Notes under the pieces: generated by a model
The model's input: the letters and a program-made list of their open reading frames with translations, nothing else
What the model was told of the DNA's origin: nothing
The model's database searches: none
Shown here: positions 35,401-47,043 of the stretch, piece after piece
Layout of the letters: each line of letters begins with the position of its first letter
Position numbering within the stretch: the stretch's first letter is position 1
NCBI GenBank assembly: GCA_905331475.1
Contig: CAJNYU010001622.1
Location: 1-64,000, forward strand
Reading direction: 5' to 3'
DNA length: 64,000 nucleotides
DNA from: Rotaria socialis
Lineage: Eukaryota; Rotifera; Eurotatoria; Philodinida; Philodinidae
Position numbers and translations under genes: made by a program

Positions 35401-36021
35401 TTAGTGGGTAGTAGTATTGAAGGTGATATTATTTTGTGTACCATTGCTCATGATAGAACGATTTCGAATAGCTGTTACTTCAAATTTGTTTACTAATTCT
35501 GTTGATTTATTCACATTAAATACATATTCCACGTTCCATTTGATCAAAAACCAGAAACCGAGCAGTAATTGCCAGATGAGGCAAAGTACGAATGCGGCGC
35601 TTGAAATGATAGTAGCAATAATAATTGTAGCAGGAAACCAAAAGTGCATTTTGTAACATAAGTCCTCTGCCAAAGATTTTGTGTGGTTGTACTTCGTTGC
35701 GTCGGATAGTACCAACCATATAATATAGCGTATATAAAAAAAGAAAAACGGCAAAATGATATATAATAAAAATGATATAGATTCAAGAAAAATCGATGAG
35801 TTCCGTGCGGCCTCTTTCATGGACCAAGACGAATAAAAGCTTGCAATGAATGCGAAACATGTATCGACGAAATACCCTAGTGTATACAATGCAAAAAGTT
35901 TTCGCTGAGAGCAACTGATACATGTTATTATGGCAAAAACGATTGTAAATAATCCCAATCCCAGTGCGGCATACGCCAAGTACCAAGTCATAAAGCGAAA
36001 GTATAAGTATGAGATGAACAT
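35401..36021 (-). CDS. Multi-pass membrane protein (about 206 aa), family unknown
   Basis: A single-exon frame with four clear hydrophobic segments, in order around YLAYAALGLGLFTIVFAIIT, LYTLGYFVDTCFAFIASF, FLLYIILPFFFFYI and FPATIIIATIISSAAFVL with a fifth short stretch beside it. The C-terminal 40 residues are hydrophilic and rich in Asn/Thr, with several N-glycosylation sequons. ATG at 36021 is the first in-frame ATG. The frame stays open 13 codons upstream without another. The layout resembles small tetraspan proteins, but conserved cysteine motifs of tetraspanins or claudins are not evident. Function is unknown. Confidence 0.5.
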   Translation of the reverse strand: MFISYLYFRFMTWYLAYAALGLGLFTIVFAIITCISCSQRKLFALYTLGYFVDTCFAFIASFYSSWSMKEAARNSSIFLESISFLLYIILPFFFFYIRYIIWLVLSDATKYNHTKSLAEDLCYKMHFWFPATIIIATIISSAAFVLCLIWQLLLGFWFLIKWNVEYVFNVNKSTELVNKFEVTAIRNRSIMSNGTQNNITFNTTTH

Positions 36022-36060
36022 GCTGAAACAGACAATTGATTCAGAGTATAAAAACTTCAC

Positions 36061-38079
36061 AAATTTGAACTTCGAGTTTTAATTTAAAAATTTTTTTTTT
36101 CTAGTTTTTTACTGTGTATTTATGTTGTTACCCCAGTGATGATTGTGCGGAATGGAGAAGCATTGTCGTCATGTGCATGTTGTTCTTTCTCCTAATGGTC
36201 GGTGTTTCTTGTGAGTGCAATTATTTTCTTACTGCCGTCAGTCAATCGATGAAACTGTGAAGCATGTTGGGATGTTTGAGTAGGCTGAATTCGATTGGGA
36301 TTTCCACGAAAAGAGAAAAATTGCATGGCAATGCCACAGAAACTTTTAACAAAGTAAAAATGAAAAATAAACTAAAAAGTTATCAAGAAAATAAATGGAA
36401 TCTTCTATTAACCTTAACCTTTGGTCGGAAAGAAAATGCTAACGTGAAAAAAAATGGAATGGTGAAAATCTCGATTGAGTCTTTGGTGTGAATTTTGATG
36501 AGAGTGAATTGAGGTTGGCGGTGTAGACTTGTGTGTGAGAATAGGATTATCTCCAGCTTGATCGAAAATAAAAATGTTGAAAACGAAGTAGTGTAAAGGG
36601 ACGAATCTAAGAGGGAAGACAAGGATGGCATAATTCTTAATACCATACACTCTCATTTTTAGTATACTCAATCTTCTATATTTGTACTACTATAATTTTT
36701 GATATATTACGTTTTTTACATTTTTCCTTTAGAAATCAAGAGTTTTAGCCGAAATGCATAGCTCCCTATGGGCATTCACGTATATTTAACTCCCTCAAAT
36801 GAATTAACTTCCAGTGAATGCATTCTATGTATAGCAGGATTGATTGATATGTATGACTATGACCATACTTTTGCAGCGTTTACTATGAACTGGCAGCACT
36901 GAATATCTGAGCCAGTAGAATGATGAGTTCTTAGTTAACATTACTGACGCTCAAATCCTTATTCGATCACTCTATTTTTTGTGTTAAATAAACTTTTCTA
37001 ATGTTTAATTGGTAGGCAAGATCCATAGTAACATTTCTATTGAAACTCGGTTTCATACTGTTCTGTGAAGATTTCTTGTTTCCACTTAAAAAATATTTTA
37101 CTTTTCAATTTTATTCCGACTCGCCAGCATTATTTCAATGATTTTTCAATCAGTTCTGAAGCTACCTATCATCTTTGAATACTCTGACCACATTGGTGCA
37201 AGAGATTTTCAACCGAAAGGCGAGTTTCAACTAGAAGTAGAAGCTGACCTTTTTTCGTTAATTTATTATTTATTTCTAAGTAGTTTCATTAGCTTAAATG
37301 AACCGGTGCCCGTTCAGCGAACACCCTTTCAACAAATATTTTTTTCCAATGAAAAAAACGAAAATGTAGGAAGGCAAAAAAAGAACCAGCGAAAAATAAC
37401 GTCGTAAAAGCTCTTTCAACGAAATTTGTTTTCCCTCACGAGCTCAAATTACCTATATATGTGGATGAATTAGCATGGCGACTATGTGTACAAGTAACGA
37501 CATTGAGGGTGTGGGTGTTGGCTGGGTATAGATTACATTTTTCGTTGTCGAAAATTTCTCTGTTTTGTTTTCGTTATTCACTCAAATGTGCTTTCGGCGT
37601 TGCAATTTTTCCATGAAATTTTTTTCACTCATTGTACTTTTTGCTGATTTATTGGTCCGTTGACATTTGAGGTCGCTGACATAGGCTTCATCTTCCAGTC
37701 GTTTCTCTCAAAATTTTCTCTAAAACTTGTTTCGCTAATTTGCACCTTTCCTGTTCCGATTGTTCGCGGACAAGTAATTGAACACTACGTATTAATAGAG
37801 CCAATCTCATAAATAATGCTACATCACCACACCATATTATGTAGACTAATAGCACTCGCATTAGATCGTGAAAGAGCGTAGTTAGAAAGTACGAACTTTT
37901 GTGAATCTTTACTTTTCATAATCGAAAATATGGATAGAAAAATGAATGAATAGAATTAATATATTACGTTTTTGCTTGTTTTAGGAAACTAAATGAAACA
38001 GAGCGTGAAGAAATCTGTTTAAATTTAGATATGTAGAATAAAGATTTATTTTGTCGAAAAAAATTCATATTATAATAGT
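36061..38079. other. Intergenic DNA downstream of PARP1
   Basis: No supported gene. Frames at 36264-36671 and 37138-37407 are open but show no family signal. A single telomere-like tract is at 37504. Confidence 0.45.
37504..37526 (+). repeat. Telomere-like tract, single
   Basis: GAGGGTGTGGGTGTTGGCTG on +, G-rich strand up, without a C-rich partner. Confidence 0.45.
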
Positions 38080-41000
38080 TTAATCCTTGTAGTTAAACTC
38101 GATACGTAGAAGATATTTGAGTTTAACTTGATCAGTGTTGTAGACGATATATTCATTGTATAAAAGTGAGCTATATTGAATATTTGCATTTACTCCGTGG
38201 CCCATCGGAATAAGAACTCCATCGTCCGTATAATAATTTTCTAGAATGAACAAAAGTTTTTAGCTGTTGATAAAAGTTCGTTCTATTCACCTTTTGGATC
38301 AGGAATTGTTTGCCCACAACCTTTAGTTGATTGTGTATCAGTTGGTAAAGTTTCTGCTGAAAGACTTGTCGCATTATAACATTCGTACATTTGACCAAGA
38401 GCAACTTCACACAAAAGCAGCAAACCTTCAGGTGTATCTCTTTTAGCAAAGCAATAGTTTGCTAAATCATTTACAAATAATTATTCATCGGATCGTGAAG
38501 AAAAAGAGCTCACCGCTTTTAGAAACCATGTCAGCAAAATAGACACCTTTACCGAACATGTAACCTGTCTAAAATAAATGAAAATCTGAGAAGAATAGGT
38601 TTTAAAATAGATTCTATATTTTATGAAAGATGCGGGTGTGGGTGTGGGTATTGGCACACCTTCGTGCCACTCTTACACCCGCAACAAGCTTCACTAATAT
38701 CTATTTTGTTGTTAATAGACTAACCATGGGTGCTTCAGGCGGGGCAATACGTAGTCCTTGACTAAGTATTCCAGCAAAATTTGTCGTTCTTGAACCATGC
38801 CATAATAATTGACGATTTTTAACGTTTTTCCATTTTTGAAAACGCTCATCTTCACTTGAGCGTACTACTTTAAATAATTCTTTTAAGCTTAATGTATATT
38901 GATTGTGACTTGATGCATGTGTATTAATCATATACTGTTCAATACGTTTGAACTCTTCTGCACTTTTATCAATCGACTCGATAGTACAGTTTAATTTTTT
39001 ATAATGAACATCAATTGGATGTTCATTTTTTTCATCGATTGATCCTTTCAAGATTGAATAGGCTATTTCAATGTCCAACAGATTATCAATCATTTGTGTT
39101 TTCGATTGAATTAAATCGATATTATCCAGTAGTTTCGGTTTAGCAAGACCGAAATCATGTGGAATAAGTGTGTAAAATCGATTACTAGCATCAATAATCA
39201 ACGTCTTATGTGTTGCACCACTACTAATCAATGTTTGCAATTCAGTAAGAACTTTATAAGCCATATTTAATTGGTTACGTGAAAGTTTACCTAATGGCAT
39301 CTTAGTCAGATCAATGTCGAATGATAATAATGTTTGCTCCATTGTGCCAACATTAAAAATAAGACGAATTATATCTTGTACAGGTTGTGAAAGACGAGAA
39401 ACATTTTTAGAATTAGGGTCATTCAGCGCTTTTTCAATCTGATCATTATCATCATGTTGTCCATAAACAATTTCAAGAGGATAAAGTTTATTTGGTATTT
39501 TTTTAAACGATCCTCGATCATCCCATTGATTACCAGTTTTATCGAAAAAGGTTCGACGAAATGCATCGATTGCTTTAGATTGTTTATTGTATTCGTCAAC
39601 CTTTTTACTACCAAACGTTGTACCAGTCCGACCCGTAGAAAATCAAAAATAAATCAATAGAATAATATTTATTGTGAAAACAAAACTACTTATCACGATC
39701 GAAAAAGAAACCATTGTTTCCCAGTGTCATCTTCAAGTAGTTGAATTTTGTAATATGAATTCGTACCACAGGTTATATCTACCATACCGAGTACTGCCGC
39801 AAAAATACCACCATTTTCAATATCTTTCAATACGTGACAAGTTTCTTCAAGTCCTACAATGAATGATCAACACAATTCATTAACATAAAACGTCAATATT
39901 TAGAGAAACTCACCAGAATCAGGATCGACTGCAGCACCATCTTTTAATTTCACGGTAACCTTTTCTGGCGTGAATTTTCTTGAGCGAGCTAAGTTAAAAA
40001 TTTGAATCAAAAGTATGAAACATTTTCGAATACAATTCTCACCAAAAGATTTGGATGTAGGCGATGATTTTCGTTTCGTTTTATTCTCTTCGCGTGCTTG
40101 CTGCTTTCTAATATGTGGTAAAATTCCCCAAGTTGATAACTTCAATTTTTCCATCACAATCGATGGTCGATCATTGAGAACGTCATTCAAGAATTGTTCT
40201 GGAACAATATGAATTTCGAATTTTTGTGCATCTTGAATCTTCTTACTGCCTTTCTGCACTTCATCTATTGAACACATAGAATAAAAAGAAAACATATTTA
40301 CATTGCATACAAAATAAAAGCGAGACAACCTTGTGTACTAATGATGACATCGACTGATTTGTCAATAGTCGTAGCGATGGTTCCGCCTAACTCTTCGATT
40401 TGTTTATGTAAAGTACTCAATCTCTTTGATAAACGACCCACTGTTGCAACTGAATAGCTGTTCAGAGGCAAATCTGAATCGTAGTCAGGTCTACAATAAA
40501 ATCACTAATCTAAGCCATCATAAACAAAACAAAAACGATTTACTCTTTAATCTCCACTGCTTTGCCAATCAGCTTCGGTTTCTGAACGACTTGTGTGATG
40601 ATTCGATCTTGTTGTGTATATTTATAGTTTTGACTACAAAATAAATTCAAAACCAATAATTGCATCTGGAATCATCTTGAATTCAATCTATAAAAAGAAA
40701 GAAACTTACAAAATGTCGTAATTTTCTTTGATTTTATCCGAAATTTCAAATGGTTTTCGTTTAGGTAATTGTGTTGAATACGAACATTTTGTCCATTCGG
40801 TAACATTGCCAGTACAACGATAATTTGTATAACTAAATATTGAAGTTGACAGAAAAGATTCTCAAATCAAAATAAAACATAGTCTACTTGAAAACAAGAC
40901 AACCACGACATTCTGGACACGGTTCAAGTGCACCGAATGCCATACAATCAGTGACAGCTTCAATGAGCTGAAATAATTGATTCAAGTAATTCGCGTTTCA

Positions 41001-42248
41001 AAAGAATTAAATAAATTACATTTGATTCTCCGAAAACCGACTTTTGACAATTAAATTCAAGTAATTCTTTTAGAACGCTGTTGGGAATCTCCTTTCGCAA
41101 ATTATCCTTGTAAGTCCATAGAAGTTCACTTTGTCTCTAAAAGAAAAGGAAAGATATTCAAAACGAAAATGAATATAGAGATAATAACCTTCCTGCGACG
41201 TTTCTCTTCTTGGTCGTTCGAAGCTTCTGGTGTTGGGTCCTCGACTTTCAGTTGTTTTGCTTTGATGGATTCATTATTCGCCTCTGCACCCTTACGTTTT
41301 CGTTTTGACTTAGATGACGTATCAAATTTCTCTTTCAGTTCCATTTGGTCTTCCTTATTCAAATCGTTAAAACCCGAAAAACTTAAATGAAAAAGCATTT
41401 ATTCGGCATGAATCCATTCAAGAATACGAACGATTCAGCGGTACCAACAAATCCTAGATCATTTTTCATCTGATTAAAACAATCCACATGATACCATTCA
41501 TCAGTGGGCCCATAACGGCGTGCTCGTTTACTCGTGTAGTTTTTTCTCGATAATCGTAATATATCTTTATCAATTGATGCGTCACAACCATGGCAAGTAC
41601 TTCGATTCGATTTAGCATATTGAACGGAAAACGTTTCATTTGGATCATTTTCGCCTGCGATAGAAGATAAAAATGTGCTCTATCGGTTCGTCACCTTTAT
41701 CGCAATAGTAGTCTAGGCAATAGAAAAAACTTGCGTATTGCTTAAATTTTAGTGCTACAGATGAAAGAAAACACAATTCTGAGAACAGTGCAGCCTTCTT
41801 ATAGTGTTACTCTTAACAGATTGGCACCCTTAATTATTATTATATGACAATATTTTGCGCTCAGTAAGTCTCAGACATGAAAATACATTATCATAACGAC
41901 AATAGACTTACACGATAGTGCTGTAGAGTTTTCTTGAATAAGATGACGAATTGCATCCTGATCGTCCCATCGTAGTTCATCAAAACCTTTGATAATTTTC
42001 GGATCAATTAGTTTAACTTTTTCGAGAAAACAGTGAGAATGATACCAATTTGGAACCTTTTAAAAGTATTATTTTACTATTTTTTTTTGGAATATTATTA
42101 TTTCACAGACTTTGCCGTCAAATTTTCCTGACTGAACCATAATTGCAAATCGAAAAGTATCTTTTTCGATCGCTGACCAGCAACTTTTGCACTTTGACCG
42201 ATCGGATTTTGCATACTCAACTCGAAACGTAGAAATTCCGGCAGACAT
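38080..42248 (-). CDS. PARP1: Poly(ADP-ribose) polymerase 1, complete, 16 exons
   Basis: It makes poly-ADP-ribose from NAD at DNA breaks in the nucleus. Domains in order: zinc finger 1 ([14 protein letters not shown]...WYHSHCF), zinc finger 2 ([14 protein letters not shown]...WYHVDCF), a basic linker (KSKRKRKG), zinc finger 3/PADR1 ([10 protein letters not shown]), BRCT, WGR ([12 protein letters not shown]), helical regulatory domain, and the catalytic domain with His in LLWHGSR, Tyr in FGKGVYFAD and Glu in LLYNEYIVY. Exons: 42248-42111, 42056-41912, 41654-41432, 41381-41189, 41136-41020, 40967-40888, 40832-40710, 40633-40544, 40490-40330, 40264-40043, 39988-39914, 39853-39694, 39634-38725, 38568-38514, 38461-38291, 38240-38080. 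They total 3,024 nt, or 1,007 aa; human PARP1 has 1,014. Intron 12 has AT-AC ends. Intron 13 holds a telomere-like pair. All catalytic residues are intact. Confidence 0.95.
38630..38695. repeat. Telomere-like head-to-head pair inside a PARP1 intron
   Basis: GCGGGTGTGGGTGTGGGTAT, a spacer of about 27 bases, then CTTACACCCGC. G-rich then C-rich on +. It lies inside the 156-bp intron 13 of PARP1; the other PARP1 introns are about 50-70 bp unless noted, so the insert accounts for the extra length. Confidence 0.65.
39635..39693 (-). other. AT-AC intron in PARP1
   Basis: On the minus strand this 59-bp intron starts ATAAGTAGTT and ends TTTTCTAC. Splicing there joins TCG-TG to G-GGT and restores the Ser-Trp-Gly-Arg of the WGR motif. 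A GT donor three bases upstream would lose the Trp and would still need an AC acceptor. The donor does not match the U12 consensus ATATCC, so it would be an AT-AC intron handled by the major spliceosome. Confidence 0.75.
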
Positions 42249-43111
42249 ACGTCGGTCTTACCTTTTCGCAATGAAATTTTAAGTATTATCAGAGCAATTT
42301 TCTTCTACCATAACATACTTCATGTTAACATATACTTATGAAATTACATGGCAGAGTGTAATCAATTGTTGACGCGTGGTTGTATCCTACAGACCAATCG
42401 CACGAATACTCTTCAATTGATATATATGCACTATTGAACTGATGAACCTGTATAATTACAAGACACGAATACAATTATTCATGACGGTTAAGGAAGAAGT
42501 GTTTGATAGAAATCAAATGAATAGTATAGTGTTCATGTGCGACACCTATTTTGCAACTATTTGTAAAGCTTCTTTCTAATCACAAGATTTTATCATAGTT
42601 TTACATGACATTCAGATGGCAAAGAACTGATTGCAAATGACATTACTAATTTGATAGTCTTACTAGATGAAAGTATATAGATTTTTGACTTCGTGTGTGA
42701 TCCACTTGGATTTGCAACCACACTCACCCTAACTACTTCTTCAATGAACTCAACTTATTCTTAGAAATTAATTATCAACGGCGATTCACCTATTTAACAT
42801 TGTTCAGTAGCATTTCTTCATGAGTAGTACCACTACACCATGACCATCATACGAGTAACACAGCACATGGTCAATCAAATCAATATCCTCGGCCATTACT
42901 ACTCGCTATCACTTGGTTCCTCTCTATAGGCTTCCATCTGATTATTACGTATAAATCAAACATGTGACAAAAAAATCATCCATTCGTAAAACTAAGCTCA
43001 TATGCACACGCCACAGCTCAAACCTGTATACTTTTGAAAAAGTCACGTGATATATTCTGACATTTTCATTCAAATGAAACTACGCTTCAAAATATAAAGT
43101 GTTATTTCAAA
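42249..43111. other. Intergenic DNA between PARP1 and the FAD monooxygenase
   Basis: It contains the PARP1 upstream region. No gene and no recognisable promoter motif beyond AT-rich stretches is seen. Confidence 0.5.
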
Positions 43112-44377
43112 TTATTTATCTATTGGTTTTCTTTGTTCCATAGGAACAGGACAATTTTCATACAGTTCTTTTTCGGCCATTCTAATCATCATATTAGATT
43201 GCATTAACCATGGAACCAAACGTTGTCTAATTGAATGAACAAGCGGATTTTCAGAGTGAAGAAATAATCCCATATATCGTGCCATATTTACAACACGTTT
43301 TGTTCGATTAAACCGCTTCTTATGGTATTCTTGAAATGCTGGTTCCATTTGAAACTTATATTTCTCTAAACACTGTGCAAGCGAAATTGCATCCTCTATG
43401 GCCATATTTGCTCCTTGTCCAACATAAGGTAATGTTGCATGGCATGAATCACCTAATAAACAAATTCTATTACGGTGCCAACCGTCGTTACGTGGTTGAC
43501 GATAAAATAATCCGAAATGAAGTAAACGCGTTTTATCGGTTGCTGCTGCACATTGATGAAAAGGATGTGATTGAGGAAATCTTTTTAAACATTGATTTAA
43601 GTCACGCTGATTATTAATTTCTGTCCATTCAAAATCCTCACTTGTTGACGGAGGCGCCATAGATGGATAAGTAACAGCCCACATGAGCTGCCCTTTATGA
43701 CCAGCTCGATAGGTAATAAATTCTCCAAAGCCGAAATATTGTGTCATAGTATTTTTTGCTGTTACCAATGGATTAATCGATGTTTGTTGATCGATATTAT
43801 CTATAATACCATAAAAAATATTTTCTTTTGAATGTACTGGCGCAGCTGTTTCAGTGAATATTTGTTTGACAACTGTTGAACGTATCCCATCGGCACCAAT
43901 AACCATATCGGCGTGAACTGATTTTTGTTGATCTTCATTTTCAAATAAAAGTGTAACTCCATTAGCGTCTTGTTTAATATTTATCAGATTATGTGAATAG
44001 TGTAAATTATCACTTTTTTCTATTGGCTCTTTCAATATATCAACAAGTTCAGAACGAATTGCACCACCAAGAAAATAACCAAATCGTTGTCCATATTCAC
44101 TTAACCTATCAGATGCAGCTAACAGTTCTCCGTTGTCACCAATTATTTGCCATTTAAGAAAAGGTTGAATAATTTTTTTCACTTGATCTTGAAAACCAAT
44201 AGATTCAAGTGATATTTGTCCATTTGGTTGAAGGCCAAAAGCAGCACCAGAAGTTGGAATAAAACAAGGAGCACGTTCATATAATGAGACGGACATCCCT
44301 ATTTGTGATAAACTGTTAGCTAGAGTCAAACCACCGATTCCTCCACCAATGATTGCTACTGAACGAGCGGTTGCCAT
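43112..44377 (-). CDS. FAD-dependent monooxygenase, intronless (421 aa)
   Basis: A flavoprotein hydroxylase of the aromatic hydroxylase class (relatives include salicylate hydroxylase, urate hydroxylase HpxO and zeaxanthin epoxidase). It uses NAD(P)H and O2 to hydroxylate or epoxidise a substrate that cannot be named. The N-terminal dinucleotide fold has GGGIGG in VAIIGGGIGGLTLANSL (residues 7-23). The DG motif is VIGADGIRST (about 160). The GD motif is CLLGDSCHATLPYVGQGANM (about 312), followed by AIEDAISLAQ. Length is normal for the class. It has no intron, although nearly every other intact gene here does. With its microbial-type family this hints at horizontal acquisition, which is known to be common in bdelloids. 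ATG at 44377 precedes the fold by six residues. Confidence 0.88.
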   Translation of the reverse strand: MATARSVAIIGGGIGGLTLANSLSQIGMSVSLYERAPCFIPTSGAAFGLQPNGQISLESIGFQDQVKKIIQPFLKWQIIGDNGELLAASDRLSEYGQRFGYFLGGAIRSELVDILKEPIEKSDNLHYSHNLINIKQDANGVTLLFENEDQQKSVHADMVIGADGIRSTVVKQIFTETAAPVHSKENIFYGIIDNIDQQTSINPLVTAKNTMTQYFGFGEFITYRAGHKGQLMWAVTYPSMAPPSTSEDFEWTEINNQRDLNQCLKRFPQSHPFHQCAAATDKTRLLHFGLFYRQPRNDGWHRNRICLLGDSCHATLPYVGQGANMAIEDAISLAQCLEKYKFQMEPAFQEYHKKRFNRTKRVVNMARYMGLFLHSENPLVHSIRQRLVPWLMQSNMMIRMAEKELYENCPVPMEQRKPIDK

Positions 44378-47043
44378 ATTTCTATCGAATAATTTCGTAT
44401 ATTCAATAGCTTATCTAGAAAAATGCATATTGCCCATGTGCACCAAAATAGAAGCTAATATTAAATTTTACTATCACGTATGGAATTCTATATTTTCCTA
44501 GACATTTCTGTATTTTTCTCGAGTACAGATTCATTCGAATATAGTGATTTCAATATTAATCATTTTAACATATGACATAAAACATACTCTTTGATGGAAT
44601 CCGATCATAAGTAAAGTTTCAGACAGAATTTAATTTTACAGAGTGAATTTAAGTAGTATTGTTTGATAAATTGTTTTTCATTAAATTAGCTAGCCAATCT
44701 GCAAAAATAAATAAATGATGAAAAATACTGTACAAGCATCACTATTAGGCGACAGAGAGATTATGGGAGTTATAAAGTTAACACATCTATGTTCACCTTT
44801 TTCACAATAGCTAGATGAAACTAAATGATTTCGTCGTATCTGTTTAAATCGAATATGCGAAAAACTTGAAAGAAAATGATCTTTATTCATAGTACTATTT
44901 CACAAGAGAATTTCGAATCATAGAATGTAAAAGGACAAAATTAGTTATCAATGTCTATTTGGTAACCAATCACAAATTCAAGTTTGCAATGCATATAGTG
45001 ATGCAAAAAAGATCTACTGCTGACTGATTAAATGAATAAGCTTATTTTTTTCTAACTATTCATAAGTGCAGTATGTGAATCATTTTTTTTTTGAAAATAT
45101 TGACTGGAATCATTAGCGCTTATATTTGGACTTGTATCAGCATCATATTAGAAATCATATCTGATCAATATCAGTCAGGCCATTTTTACAGAACTTACAG
45201 ATGACGCACTGTGATAACCAGTTATACTGCTGAAACAGATGTAGTACTGATTATTTTTCAAAATTCCAATAGTTATATATTGATTCCAGATGAATAAGTA
45301 CGATCCGATCTCGACAGAGAATAGTGAGAAAAGCCGGAAGATAGAAACAGTATGTCAACTTGAAAACACCACAAACCACCGGAACTGGATATGAAATGAA
45401 ATGGAAGTAAAAATTAACATTCATACCGACACACCCAAGATTATAATATTACATTATTTTTCAAAAATCTACAGAAACAAAAAAAAAGTCACAACCCTTT
45501 GCATAATAGTTTAGTCAAGCAATTTATATCGATGAATAGATATACAAAAGCCAACATTTTCGTTGTGTACGTGCTCTCACTATAAAAATAATACATGAAA
45601 ATGCTTTTTCAATAGAATCATTGATGATAGCTGACATATGAGAAAGATTTACATTCATATGGTTATCTATTCATTTGAATATTTATCACAGCTGTAGAAA
45701 AAAAAATTGGACTGAAATATTTCATCGATTAACTTTATCTTTTAATAAAATTGAATGAAATCGGAAGCAATGGCTTACTTCGAATAAAGCAATAGAATTG
45801 TCTCGATATGAAATGCTCTTCATTGTTGAAAATAGTTTATTGTCTTTTATTGATTAGTTCAATCAACAAAGCTTCTCAAAGAGGATCGTGATATTATTTA
45901 TTTTTACGATTTATTTCTGCTGTAAATGTCAAGTATTATGGATATTCAATTTTTTTCTTCTTTCTTTTTAACAGAAGAAATGCTATAGACGTATAAAAGC
46001 TTCAATGTGTATGACAAGTTGTGCCTGGGATTTTTTTTACAAGAGAATCGAGGTAGACATGATCTGTTATTCGAACATCACTGACATCCAAAGTTCTGCT
46101 GCGTTTCTGTTCATTGGCTGGAACTTTATTTTCAAAGATATTTCAATAAAACAAAAGACAATATAGTGAATATACCGTTTAGCTAATAAGAAGACATCAA
46201 TGAAAGATACTTAATGTTGCGCTTCGTTTTAAATTTAAAACTCGTTCACGAAAACAAGCAAAACTAAATCAAATACATTCTGCGTAGATTAAGAAGTCGA
46301 ACGAGGAATATAAAAGATGATTAATAGAGAAAATTGATGAAACACTATTGATTTATTATAGTAATGGGGTATAATCGTACCTAGTTTCAGTGGCAAAGCA
46401 GCGATCTCAATATGTTCCAAATTCAGAATTTCCCCTATTTCTCAGAAGATCTGGCCACCCTAGTGTCGATTCTAGAGATGCTATTTTTACTGAAATGAAT
46501 GATGGATGTATTGGAAGCTGAGTAAAAAAATGAAGTATCGACTTTTACTTTATCAGGAAAATATAGTATTGTCTTACACCGTATTACTATTGTTTTTAAA
46601 ATGATAGCAATGTGTCACACAATCGATTAAAAATCATTATATTTTTATCTCTAAATGTCATTCAGAAAGTGATCTTAGATCGAGTTCGAATACAAAAAAA
46701 AATACGGAAATATTCGATCGCTGCAGATTGTTAAGAAAAAAATATAAAAACATGATCGTTTAAAGTACCCAATCGGAATGTGGCTATTTCTTTGTTTGCC
46801 CTACTATCGACTCCGCTTTTTTGTTTATCTACGAGTAATCAAACACCAAGAATCACGAGGGAAGACGATAATTGAAAAGATTTGCTTCTGGCGTTCTTTT
46901 TCTTTCTATCTGTTGTGCCTTTTTTTTGTTTTTAATATATCGGCGTATAATCTTCAGTTGACTTTCACTAATAATAACAACAATGTCCTTTTATTTTAAT
47001 TATTATATAAAATGTGCGTACTAGATATTCACTTCTAGTTGTG
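44378..47043. other. Intergenic DNA, 2.7 kb, nothing recognised
   Basis: AT-rich throughout with many short frames, none with family motifs. No hairpins or repeats stand out by eye. Confidence 0.5.

Noticed and set aside
38171..38449. Reading 38171-38449 as a separate small gene
   Set aside because: It overlaps PARP1 exons 15 and 16 in another frame; the PARP1 frame matches the catalytic domain through its C-terminus.
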